64,000 nt of DNA from positions 186,001 through 250,000 of the forward strand of contig CAKUFK010000001.1 of assembly GCA_934647945.1 (NCBI GenBank), in the 5' to 3' direction. Below are positions 35,044-43,178 of the stretch, piece by piece. Under the pieces are notes generated by a model. That model saw only the letters and a list, made by a program, of their open reading frames with translations. It was not told where the DNA came from and searched no databases. The stretch is from an uncultured Eubacteriales bacterium. GTDB lineage: Bacteria; Bacillota; Clostridia; Oscillospirales; Acutalibacteraceae. How positions within the stretch are numbered: the stretch's first letter is position 1; every line of letters starts with the position of its first letter. A program made the translations under genes and the position numbers.

Positions 35044-35092
35044 ATTATACCGTACAAAACGCCTTGCCAATCGGCGCCCGGAATGGTAAAAT
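35044..35092. promoter_or_regulatory. Overlapping divergent promoters of the catabolic operon and AraC gene
   Basis: Plus strand: TTGCCA (35064-35069), 17 bases, TAAAAT (35087-35092), for the araC-type gene. Minus strand: a perfect TATAAT (35044-35049), with TTGGCA 15 bases away, a short spacer that would need an activator. The two -35 regions coincide at 35064-35069. Confidence 0.6.
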
Positions 35093-35125
35093 AGGTAAAA
35101 TCGGTTTTTAAAGGACGTGACGGAT

Positions 35126-35923
35126 ATGGACTCCGATCGCTTTTTCTGCCGATATTCGGAACTTCCGCTTGGGTTCGATCGGCATTTTCATAATGCGCAC
35201 CAACTGCTGTATATCGTGTCGGGAGAGGTCCGTGTCCAGGTCGGTTCTTCTGTCTACGGCGGCCAGCCAGGCGACCTGTTTGTCATCAGCCGCCTCGAGG
35301 AACACGGCACGGCTCTGGAAAAAGGTGCCTACCGCCGGTATACGCTCCAACTCTCCCGGGAATGGCTCGACCACGCGCTCGAGGATGCCCGGCTGAAATC
35401 CCTGTTTCTCCGCCGCCCGTCGGGGTTTTGCCACCGCTTGCCCGATGAAAGCCGTGAGCTGGAAGGGCTTTTTCATATGATGGCGGAGGAGGACCGGGTG
35501 CCTCGCCCCTTCTCAGGAATCAGCCAGTCCGCGCTCTTCTGCCGGCTGATGGTGCTCTGTTACCGGCAGGATCCGGGCCGTTTCCCCCTGCCTGCGGCCA
35601 CCCCTGCCGGCCCGGTCCTGGAAGCGCAGCGGTACATCGACGCTCATTTCACCGAGGAACTGACCATGGACGAGCTGGCGCGCCATGCCTTTCTCAGTCC
35701 CTCCTATCTCTCCCACGCGTTTCGGGAATGGACGGGCTACAGCCCCAAACAATACATCCTTCTGAGCCGTATCGCCCTGGCCCGTGAACTGCTCACCACC
35801 ACCGATTATGATGTGGCGGACGTCGCCGGCCGCTGCGGCTTCGGGGATGTCAGCAATTTTATCCGGTACTTCAAAAAGGAGACCGGATCCACTCCCGGCC
35901 GGTATCGGCGCTCCACCGGCTGA
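35126..35923 (+). CDS. AraC-family transcriptional regulator
   Basis: 265 residues. The N-terminal cupin-like sensing domain (HFHNAHQLLYIVSGEVRVQVG, GDLFVISRLEEH) is followed by the C-terminal double HTH: YIDAHFTEELTMDELARHAFLSPSYLSHAFRE and the family signature DVADVAGRCGFGDVSNFIRYFKKETG. It is transcribed divergently from the flavoenzyme/KDG operon and should activate it in response to the substrate or a pathway intermediate. ATG 35126 was preferred over GTG 35117 for its spacing to AAAGGA. Confidence 0.92.
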   Translation: MDSDRFFCRYSELPLGFDRHFHNAHQLLYIVSGEVRVQVGSSVYGGQPGDLFVISRLEEHGTALEKGAYRRYTLQLSREWLDHALEDARLKSLFLRRPSGFCHRLPDESRELEGLFHMMAEEDRVPRPFSGISQSALFCRLMVLCYRQDPGRFPLPAATPAGPVLEAQRYIDAHFTEELTMDELARHAFLSPSYLSHAFREWTGYSPKQYILLSRIALARELLTTTDYDVADVAGRCGFGDVSNFIRYFKKETGSTPGRYRRSTG

Positions 35924-35971
35924 CCGCGCCTTTTCCGCCGTTTCATGACGCATCGAAAGGAAGGAATCCTA

Positions 35972-36658
35972 ATGAACTCGGAGCTTCGTGCCCGGCTGGA
36001 ATCCCTTGCCGACCCGGGCTACCGCGCCTTTTCCGCCCGCCTGCTGCCGGTGGGGACCCCCCTGCTCGGCGTCCGTCTGCCGGCCCTGCGGCGCATCGCC
36101 CGGGAACTGTCCCGGGGGGATTGGCGCGCCTATCTGGATGGGGCGGCGGACGGCAGCTTTGAGGAAATCCTCCTCCAGGGCATGGTGATCGGGTATGCGG
36201 AAATGGACATGGGGGAACGGCAGCACCGGACGGCCGCGTTCGTCCCCAAAATCAGCAACTGGTCGGTCTGCGACAGCTTTTGCGCGGGGCTCAAGGCCGT
36301 GCGGGAAGATCCGGATTCCTGGTGGACGTTTCTTCTTCCCTACGTCACCGGCCGGCGGGAATACGCCGTCCGGTTCGGGGTGGTGATGCTGCTGCTGTAT
36401 TATATAGACGAAGCGCACCTGGCCGATGTGCTCTCCCTGCTCGGCAGGACGGACTGCCGTGGGACGGCCGCCAGGACCGCCGTATCCTGGGCGGCGGCGG
36501 AGTGCTATATCCGTTTCCCCGAACCGACGGAGGCGTTTCTGTCGGGCGGGACACTGGATCCCCTCGTCCTGCGCGGCGCCCTGCAAAAAATCGTGGAATC
36601 CCACCGGGTGGACGCAGATACCAAGACCCATATCCGGGCCTGGCGCGGGTCCTTATAA
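35972..36658 (+). CDS. DNA alkylation repair protein (AlkD-like HEAT-repeat)
   Basis: 228 residues of the DNA alkylation repair family: GVRLPALRRIARELSRGDW near the start, FEEILLQGMVIGYAEMD, and KISNWSVCDSFC, where the Trp-Ser/Cys-Asp stretch corresponds to the catalytic region of AlkD. The fold is a stack of HEAT-like helices that flips damaged bases out without inserting into DNA. ATG 35972 has AAGGA 7 bases upstream; the frame from 35945 adds nine residues. It starts about 50 bases after the AraC gene and might share its transcript, but is functionally unrelated. Confidence 0.9.
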   Translation: MNSELRARLESLADPGYRAFSARLLPVGTPLLGVRLPALRRIARELSRGDWRAYLDGAADGSFEEILLQGMVIGYAEMDMGERQHRTAAFVPKISNWSVCDSFCAGLKAVREDPDSWWTFLLPYVTGRREYAVRFGVVMLLLYYIDEAHLADVLSLLGRTDCRGTAARTAVSWAAAECYIRFPEPTEAFLSGGTLDPLVLRGALQKIVESHRVDADTKTHIRAWRGSL

Positions 36659-36734
36659 CCGGCCCCGCTGGATTTCCAGGCACCTGTACCGCCCACTATC
36701 CCCTTCTCGCGGGACATCCCCCATAAATCGACGG

Positions 36735-36764
36735 TTGACGCAGCATAGTGATAGAGGTTATAAT
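36735..36764 (+). promoter_or_regulatory. Promoter of the solute-binding protein gene
   Basis: TTGACG (36735-36740), 18-base spacer and TATAAT (36759-36764), about 90 bases before the coding start. Confidence 0.7.
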
Positions 36765-36791
36765 GATATATTGCTGGATGAAAACAGCAGG

Positions 36792-36822
36792 GGTGCGCCT
36801 CTGCCGAATAAACAGGCGCACC
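36792..36822 (+). promoter_or_regulatory. Leader hairpin before the solute-binding protein gene
   Basis: GGTGCGCCT (36792-36800) and AGGCGCACC (36814-36822) form a perfect 9-bp stem in the untranslated leader. No T-run follows, so it is not a typical terminator; it may stabilise the mRNA or bind a regulator. Confidence 0.5.
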
Positions 36823-36856
36823 TTCTGTTCATGTCGGTGCGGAAAGGCGGCTCATC

Positions 36857-38326
36857 ATGAAAAAGCACGGCAGAAAATGGCTCTCCCTTCTTCTCACCGG
36901 CACACTGGTGCTGACGTTTAGCGCAGGCTGCGCCGATCAAAAGGGCGGCGTCTCTCTCGATCCCCGGGAGCCCGTCACCATCAATGTATGGCACTATTAT
37001 AACGGCGCGCAAAAAACGGCCTTCGATCAGCTCATCAACGAGTTCAACGAATCGGTCGGCCGGGAAAAAGGGATCATCGTCGAGGGCGTCAACCAGGGGA
37101 GCGTTTCCAAGCTGACTGAAGCCATCATCGATTCCGCCCAGAATAAAGTGGGGACCGATCCGGTTCCGAATATTTTCGCCGCCTACGCGGACACGGCCTA
37201 TCAGATCGACGCGCTCGGCCTGGTCGCGGATCTCGGCCAGTATCTGACGGACGAGGAAATCGGCGAGTATATCCCCGCCTATATCGACGAGGGGCGCCTG
37301 CGTGCGGATGGGAAGCTCAAAATCTTTCCCACCGCCAAATCCACCGAGATCTTCATGTTGAACAAAACCGACTGGGACCGCTTCTCTTCAGCGACCGGCG
37401 CGTCCCTGGACGCCCTTTCCACAATTGAGGGCCTTGTGCAGACGGCGGAAGCCTACTACAACTGGACCGATGCGCAGACCCCCGGCCTGCCGGACGACGG
37501 CAAAGCCTTTTTCGGCCGGGACGCCATGGCGAATTACTTTATCATCGGGGCCCGACAGCTCGGCTGCGAGATCTTCTCCGTTGACGGCAACCAGGTCACC
37601 TTCCATCTCGACGAGGCCGTCTTCCGCAAACTGTGGGATCACTATTACGTCCCTTACATCAAAGGCTATTTTACGGCCAACGGCAGATTCCGCTCCGATG
37701 ACGCGAAGGTGGGCGATCTTATTGCCCTGGTCGGCTCCTCCACCTCCGCGACCTACTTTCCCACGGCCGTCAATACGAATGACGAAGACAGCTATCCTAT
37801 AGAAACCCTGGTCCTGCCCGCCCCCACCTTCGCCGGCGGGGAAAACTTTGCGGTCCAGCAGGGCGCCGGCATGGTGGTCACCACCTCCACCCCCCAAAAG
37901 GAATATGCGAGCGTCGTTTTTCTGAAATGGTTTACCGAGGCGGAGCGCAACCTGCGCTTCTCCAGCCTTTCCGGCTATCTCCCCGTCAAAAAGGAAGCCA
38001 ACGACATCGCCCGGCTCGAAACCGCGCTGTCGGTCATCGATCAAAAAGACGTGACCGAAAATCTGCGCGCCTCCCTGCGGGTGGCGGTGGACACCGTCAA
38101 CCAGGCGTCTCTCTATACCAATAAAGCCTTCCAAGGCGGCACCGACGCGCGCAACGTGCTGGAAACCTCCCTGAGCGACAAGGCTGCCGCTGACCGCCTC
38201 GCCATACGGGACAAGATCGGCAGCGGCGTCAGCCGTGCCGCGGCGGTCGCACAGTACGACAACGACGAGAATTTTCAGGCCTGGTTTTCTTCTTTGAAGC
38301 GGGCGCTGGACGAGTCCATCAAGTAA
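36857..38326 (+). CDS. Extracellular solute-binding lipoprotein (ABC type, family 1)
   Basis: 489 residues. The lipoprotein signal has lipobox TFSAGC with the acylated Cys25. The mature part starts VTINVWHYYNGAQKTAFDQLINEFNE, typical of sugar-type binding proteins (MalE/UgpB superfamily), and has the hinge motifs of the two-lobed fold. No permease or ATPase gene is next to it. The next gene is a membrane c-di-GMP enzyme with a large external sensor domain, so this protein probably presents a ligand to that sensor rather than to a transporter; this is inference. AAAGGCGG lies upstream of the ATG. Confidence 0.92.
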   Translation: MKKHGRKWLSLLLTGTLVLTFSAGCADQKGGVSLDPREPVTINVWHYYNGAQKTAFDQLINEFNESVGREKGIIVEGVNQGSVSKLTEAIIDSAQNKVGTDPVPNIFAAYADTAYQIDALGLVADLGQYLTDEEIGEYIPAYIDEGRLRADGKLKIFPTAKSTEIFMLNKTDWDRFSSATGASLDALSTIEGLVQTAEAYYNWTDAQTPGLPDDGKAFFGRDAMANYFIIGARQLGCEIFSVDGNQVTFHLDEAVFRKLWDHYYVPYIKGYFTANGRFRSDDAKVGDLIALVGSSTSATYFPTAVNTNDEDSYPIETLVLPAPTFAGGENFAVQQGAGMVVTTSTPQKEYASVVFLKWFTEAERNLRFSSLSGYLPVKKEANDIARLETALSVIDQKDVTENLRASLRVAVDTVNQASLYTNKAFQGGTDARNVLETSLSDKAAADRLAIRDKIGSGVSRAAAVAQYDNDENFQAWFSSLKRALDESIK

Positions 38327-38418
38327 CCTGCCACATCGGACACACAAGGACGCAGTGGCGGTATCCCGGGCGGCCCGTCGCCCGGGCCCTTCCGACGCTA
38401 TGATCGGGAAGTGATATC

Positions 38419-41406
38419 ATGGGCACTCGCCGGCACACCATCCTGATAAAAATATCCCTTCCCCTTCTTCTGGCCATGCTGATACAGGCCGGACTGATTT
38501 TCAGCGTCATTTTGTTCGGCGGAACCACCAAGCAGATGAAAGCGAATGCCTACGATATCCTCGCCGAAAAGGTCGTCAGCCGCAAAAACGACCTGGAAAA
38601 CGAGATGATCCAGCGCTGGTCCAATGTTTCAGGTCCCATGCAGACCATACTCGAGCTGACCGGTGACGTGCTCGAGCGGTATCAGGCCGGGCCCGAGGCG
38701 CTGGAGATCAACGCCGACGTGACCAACGAGCTCCTCCGCCAGGTTTCTTCCCCTCTGATGGCGCTGATGCGGACCAATTCGGTATCGGGCGCGTTTATCG
38801 TGTTCGACGGCCCGGGCACTCAGGACAAAAAAGCCGGCCTTTATCTGCGGGACTCCGACCCCAGCTCCACCCCCAGCGACAACTCCGACCTGCTGGCGGT
38901 CCGGGGGCCCTCCCCGATCACCAAATATCTCAACATCCCCATGGACACCTTGTGGCAGCCTTCCTTCGGTTTGAATGAAACTGACGATTACTACTACAAA
39001 CCGTTCCTCGCCGCGAAAAAGGACCGCGGCCTCGATGCCGCCGACTTCGGCTACTGGAGCCGGCCGTTTTACCTCAACGGCCAGGAAAACGAAAACGATT
39101 CCACCCAGATCATCACCTATTCCCTTCCCCTGCTTTACGGGGACGGAACCCCGATCGGGGTTCTGGGGGTGGAAATTTCCATTGACTATTTACGGAAATG
39201 GCTGCCGTCGGACGAACTTCAGGCGGATAACCGCGGCGGGTATCTGCTGGCCGTCCGCTCCGCCTCCCAGACGGACGGCACGGCCTATACCTGCGAGCCC
39301 GTTGCGAAAAACGGCTCCCTGCTCATGCAGCTCCAGGAAACCGGCCCCTTCGCCTTTTCGGCCAGCAGCGCCCATACCGGCGCCTATACCGTCGTTTCGC
39401 CTGACAGCGGCGACCGGGACATCGACGGCCAGACCGCCGCGCTGAAGCTTTACAATACCCACACGCCGTTCGAAGACGACCAGTGGGTGCTGACCGGCCT
39501 CGTCTATCGCCGGGATCTGCTGGACGCCTCCTTGAAGCTGCAGCGGACCATCCTGCTGTCGCTCGGTATTTCCCTGGTCCTCGGAATCGCCAGCATCCTC
39601 CTGGCCGCCAAGATTATCACCAAGCCGGTCACCAATCTCGCGCAGAAGCTGCGGGAGAGCAACCCGAACCGCGTTATCCGTCTCAAGCGGCTAGGGATCA
39701 CCGAGATCGACGAGCTCTCCGACGCCATCGAGCTGTTAAGCCAAAAGGTGTCCGACTCCGCTTCCCGCCTGTCCAAGATACTGGAACTCACCGGCGTGGA
39801 TGTGGCAGCCTTCGAATATGATCGAAAAGCCGGGATCGTCTATGTGACCGACCACTTCTTTGATATCCTGGCCCTTCAGCCGGAGAACGACAGCCACAGC
39901 CTGACGGACGCCGAGCTCGAACGCTTATTCCACCCGCTGATAGACCGGGCGGAGGAGGCCGACCCGCAGAGCGGTACCTATGTATTCCGGGTGGGGCCGG
40001 ATTACGCCCCCCGGTGGATACGGCTGAAGGTGGTCGAGGGATCCGAACGGAATCTCGGCGTCGTCACCGACATCACCGCGGAAATCACCGAGAAGCGGAA
40101 GATCGAACACGATCGTGACTACGACCTGCTGACCAACATCTATAACCGCCGGGCGTTCCACAACACCATGCAGGGCCTTTTCCGCTCCCCCGCCCTGCTC
40201 AAAACCGGCGCTCTGATGATGATCGATCTCGACAACCTCAAATACATCAACGATACCTATGGGCACGACTATGGGGACGAATACATCCGCTGTGCAGCCG
40301 ATGCCCTGCTGGCCGCCGCCGGGTCGCGCGCCGTGGTCGCGCGGATGTCGGGGGACGAGTTTTTCGTCTTCCTGTACGGCGGCGCATCCAAAGAGGAAAT
40401 CCGCAACATCGTCCGCAGCCTGCACAGCCGGCTGCTCGATACCATCGTACTGCTGCCGGGCCAGGAAAGCATGCACGTCCGGGCATCCGGGGGGATTTCC
40501 TGGTATCCGGACGACTCCGCCGACTATGAGGAACTGATCCGCTACGCCGATTTTGCCATGTACAAGGTCAAGCGCACCGACAAGGGCCGGTTCAAGGAGT
40601 TCGACCGCGAGACCTACGACCGGGAACGGTACCTGCTGCAGGGCAAAGAAACGCTCAATACCATTATCGAGCGGTCCCTTATCCGGTACCAGTTCCAGCC
40701 CATTGTGGATGCCGCGACGGGTGACATTTTCGCGTATGAAGCTCTGATGCGTCCGCAGAGCGACGCCATCAGCACCCCGGAACAGCTCCTGTCCCTGGCC
40801 AGGTCCCAGTCCATGCTGCCGCAGATCGAGCGCCTCACCTGGTTCCAGGCACTCGCCTGCTTCACCACCCAGCCCTTTTCCCAGACCGGCTGCCGCCTGT
40901 TTGTCAACTCCATTGCGAGCCAGGCCCTGTCTGAGCCGGATATCCGGGAAATCGAGCGCCTATACGGGCCTTATCTGAACCGGCTGGTCATGGAACTGAC
41001 GGAGGAAGAACGGCCGGACAGCGATGCCATGCAGCATAAGCTCCGCCTCGCCGGCCGTTGGAACGCCGGACTTGCGCTTGACGATTTCGGCATGGGCTAC
41101 AACAGCGAGGCCATCCTGGTAGACACCCCGCTGCAGTATGTCAAGCTGGACATGTCCATCATCCGGCATATCGATATCGATCAAAGCCGCCTTAAGCTGC
41201 TGCAAAATCTGATCTCCTACTCACGCGAACGGGGCATCGCCGTCATCGCGGAAGGGGTGGAGACTCGTGAGGAAATGCGGGTCCTGATCGAAAACGGCGT
41301 GGATTACCTGCAAGGGTTCTATCTCGGCCGGCCTTCCTATGACGTGTACACCCTGCCCGAAACGCTGCGGGCTGATATACGTGGATTGGCCCAAAACCGG
41401 CTTTGA
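38419..41406 (+). CDS. Membrane sensor with Cache-like, HAMP, PAS, GGDEF and EAL domains
   Basis: 995 residues. Membrane segments at about 11-33 and 373-397 enclose a Cache-like external domain. A HAMP linker, a PAS-like domain (about 455-560), a GGDEF domain and an EAL domain follow. The cyclase signature is SGDEF (Ser at 644) instead of GGDEF, and the RxxD inhibitory site is absent. The phosphodiesterase domain keeps all expected residues: E774 in YEALMRP, FVNSIAS, VMELTEE, LALDDFGMGYNS, VKLDMS, IAEGVET and LQGFYLGRP. Degradation of c-di-GMP is thus certain to be possible; synthesis is plausible, since SGDEF cyclases are known. It is co-oriented with the binding protein, with a GC-rich hairpin in the 92-base gap. 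Confidence 0.93.
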   Translation: MGTRRHTILIKISLPLLLAMLIQAGLIFSVILFGGTTKQMKANAYDILAEKVVSRKNDLENEMIQRWSNVSGPMQTILELTGDVLERYQAGPEALEINADVTNELLRQVSSPLMALMRTNSVSGAFIVFDGPGTQDKKAGLYLRDSDPSSTPSDNSDLLAVRGPSPITKYLNIPMDTLWQPSFGLNETDDYYYKPFLAAKKDRGLDAADFGYWSRPFYLNGQENENDSTQIITYSLPLLYGDGTPIGVLGVEISIDYLRKWLPSDELQADNRGGYLLAVRSASQTDGTAYTCEPVAKNGSLLMQLQETGPFAFSASSAHTGAYTVVSPDSGDRDIDGQTAALKLYNTHTPFEDDQWVLTGLVYRRDLLDASLKLQRTILLSLGISLVLGIASILLAAKIITKPVTNLAQKLRESNPNRVIRLKRLGITEIDELSDAIELLSQKVSDSASRLSKILELTGVDVAAFEYDRKAGIVYVTDHFFDILALQPENDSHSLTDAELERLFHPLIDRAEEADPQSGTYVFRVGPDYAPRWIRLKVVEGSERNLGVVTDITAEITEKRKIEHDRDYDLLTNIYNRRAFHNTMQGLFRSPALLKTGALMMIDLDNLKYINDTYGHDYGDEYIRCAADALLAAAGSRAVVARMSGDEFFVFLYGGASKEEIRNIVRSLHSRLLDTIVLLPGQESMHVRASGGISWYPDDSADYEELIRYADFAMYKVKRTDKGRFKEFDRETYDRERYLLQGKETLNTIIERSLIRYQFQPIVDAATGDIFAYEALMRPQSDAISTPEQLLSLARSQSMLPQIERLTWFQALACFTTQPFSQTGCRLFVNSIASQALSEPDIREIERLYGPYLNRLVMELTEEERPDSDAMQHKLRLAGRWNAGLALDDFGMGYNSEAILVDTPLQYVKLDMSIIRHIDIDQSRLKLLQNLISYSRERGIAVIAEGVETREEMRVLIENGVDYLQGFYLGRPSYDVYTLPETLRADIRGLAQNRL

Positions 41407-41431
41407 CAACTCTTTGGATGATCCGTATAAC
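41403..41431 (+). promoter_or_regulatory. Promoter of ldh
   Basis: Consensus TTGACA (41403-41408), overlapping the stop codon of the previous gene, a 17-base spacer and TATAAC (41426-41431). Confidence 0.75.
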
Positions 41432-41488
41432 CCGCCGCTTTGCCGCGTATACTAAAGCGGACCGGCCGCTGTCATGGGAGGAATGGAT

Positions 41489-42439
41489 ATGTCAAAAGAC
41501 AACCGCAAAGTGGTGCTGGTGGGCACCGGCATGGTAGGGATGAGCTACGCCTATGCCCTGCTCAACCAAAACGCCTGTGATGAGCTGGTGCTCATCGACC
41601 TCAATCGGGAACGGGCCCAGGGCGAGGCGATGGATCTCAATCACGGCCTGGCCTTTTCCTCTTCCCATATGAAGATCACCGCCGGGGACTACCCGGACTG
41701 TGAAAACGCCGATATTGTGGTCATCTGCGCCGGCGTGGCTCAGAAACCGGGGGAATCCCGGCTGGACCTGCTCCAGCGCAACGCCAAGGTGTTCCGCTCC
41801 ATCGTCGGGCCGGTGACCGAATCCGGCTTCAACGGCATCTTTTTGGTGGCGACCAATCCCGTCGATATCATGACCCGCATCACCTGCGCCCTCTCCGGCT
41901 TCAATCCCCGCCGGGTACTGGGCAGCGGCACCGCGCTGGACACGGCCAGATTGCGGTATCTGCTGGGGGAATATTTCGCCGTCGATCCCCGGAACATGCA
42001 CGCCTACGTCATGGGGGAACACGGGGACAGCGAATTCGTCCCCTGGTCCCAGGCCATGCTGGCCACCAAACCCATCCTCGACGTCTGCCGGGATTCGGGA
42101 GGGCGCTGCCGGGTGGAGGACATGGAAAGGATCAGCGAGGAGGTCCGGAGCGCGGCCCAACGGATCATCCAGGCGAAAAACGCCACCTATTACGGTATCG
42201 GCATGGCCCTGGTCCGGATCACCCGGGCGATTTTCGGGGACGAAAGCAGCGTGCTCACCGTCTCTGCCATGCTGCGGGGGGAATACGGGGAAAGCGATGT
42301 TTTCACCGGTGTTCCCTGCATCGTCGGCCGAAACGGCATCCGGCGGGTGCTCTCCCTCTCCTTGAATGAGGAGGAAACCGCCAAGTTCCATCAATCCTGC
42401 GAGACCCTGCGGCAGGTATATGGAGAATTGGGGCTCTAA
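41489..42439 (+). CDS. ldh: L-lactate dehydrogenase
   Basis: 316 residues. NAD-binding GTGMVGMSYAYAL, substrate loop with the catalytic Arg in CAGVAQKPGESRLDLL, and VATNPVDIMT. The proton-acceptor His is near 178 in MGEHGDSEFVPWS. It reduces pyruvate to L-lactate and regenerates NAD+ in fermentation; malate dehydrogenases of the same fold have Arg in place of the Gln in AQKPGESR, so LDH is favoured. ATG 41489 has GGGAGG 7 bases upstream; the frame from 41474 includes that site. Monocistronic with strong promoter and terminator; no Rex site is obvious at this promoter. Confidence 0.95.
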   Translation: MSKDNRKVVLVGTGMVGMSYAYALLNQNACDELVLIDLNRERAQGEAMDLNHGLAFSSSHMKITAGDYPDCENADIVVICAGVAQKPGESRLDLLQRNAKVFRSIVGPVTESGFNGIFLVATNPVDIMTRITCALSGFNPRRVLGSGTALDTARLRYLLGEYFAVDPRNMHAYVMGEHGDSEFVPWSQAMLATKPILDVCRDSGGRCRVEDMERISEEVRSAAQRIIQAKNATYYGIGMALVRITRAIFGDESSVLTVSAMLRGEYGESDVFTGVPCIVGRNGIRRVLSLSLNEEETAKFHQSCETLRQVYGELGL

Positions 42440-42466
42440 CACGGGCCCTGGCTTCCTCTATGAAGG

Positions 42467-42495
42467 AAAAAGCGTGGGCTTCGCCCACGCTTTTT
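42467..42495 (+). terminator. Terminator of ldh
   Basis: AAAAAGCGTGGGC (42467-42479) and its complement (42483-42495) make a 13-bp stem with loop TTC and a T-run; it may also work in the other direction. Confidence 0.88.
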
Positions 42496-42505
42496 CTGTC
42501 GCAAC

Positions 42506-42534
42506 TTGACGGCCGTGCCCATCCGGTGTATCCT
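42506..42534 (+). promoter_or_regulatory. Promoter of the Nudix gene
   Basis: TTGACG (42506-42511), 17-base spacer, TATCCT (42529-42534). Confidence 0.6.
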
Positions 42535-42600
42535 GTCCCATATAGGCAAACGCTGAAATCCGGCGCTTACCTAAGACAAACGGAAGGGGGAACCGGTGCC

Positions 42601-43014
42601 ATGGACTGCCGGACCTATCCGCTCGGTACACTGGAATCCTACACATATGTCGTGGTTTTTTCCTTATACGAGGGCAAACTGCTGTTCAGCCGGCACAAGC
42701 GGCGGGGCACCTTTGAGACCCAGGGCGGCCATATCGAACCGGGCGAGACGCCTCTCGAAGCCGCCGAACGGGAGTTGTTCGAAGAATCCGGGGCCGTCGG
42801 TTACGAGATCCGGCCGGCCTTCGACTACTGGGCCGAAGACGCTGCCGCCGGCGCGGGCGGGAGGGTGTTCGTCGCCCGCATCCATAAAATTGGAAGCCTG
42901 CCCGAGAGCGAGATAGCGGAAACCGCCTTGTTCACCCGCCTGCCGGAGAATCTGACCTACCCGGACATCACGCCGGTGCTCTATCGGAAGGCGGTGCAGG
43001 ATGGCTGGCTGTGA
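42601..43014 (+). CDS. Nudix hydrolase
   Basis: 137 residues with a full Nudix box, GGHIEPGETPLEAAERELFE followed by ESG, whose REL-x-EE glutamates bind the catalytic metal. Nudix enzymes hydrolyse nucleoside diphosphates linked to another group; the substrate cannot be told from the sequence, though the small size resembles the MutT/ADP-ribose group. ATG 42601 is preceded by GGAAGGGGG; the longer frame from 42460 runs through the ldh terminator and promoter. Confidence 0.9.
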   Translation: MDCRTYPLGTLESYTYVVVFSLYEGKLLFSRHKRRGTFETQGGHIEPGETPLEAAERELFEESGAVGYEIRPAFDYWAEDAAAGAGGRVFVARIHKIGSLPESEIAETALFTRLPENLTYPDITPVLYRKAVQDGWL

Positions 43015-43040
43015 TTCGGAGTCCGGCTGTTTTCTGCCGG

Positions 43041-43084
43041 AATCCCCCATCCTCCTTCTGTTTGTGCGGAAGGGGGATTTTTCG
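43041..43084 (+). terminator. Terminator of the Nudix gene
   Basis: AATCCCCC (43041-43048) pairs with GGGGGATT (43072-43079), followed by a T-run. Confidence 0.65.
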
Positions 43085-43114
43085 TATTTCCCGAAAATGT
43101 TTACATTTTCCCGG

Positions 43115-43144
43115 TTGATTTTTCTTCCGCGGGCGGTGTACACT
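43115..43144 (+). promoter_or_regulatory. Promoter of the RND exporter gene
   Basis: TTGATT (43115-43120), 18-base spacer and TACACT (43139-43144), 35 bases before the start codon. Confidence 0.5.
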
Positions 43145-43178
43145 GCAAAAGAATCTGTATAGGAACGAGGAAGCCGCC

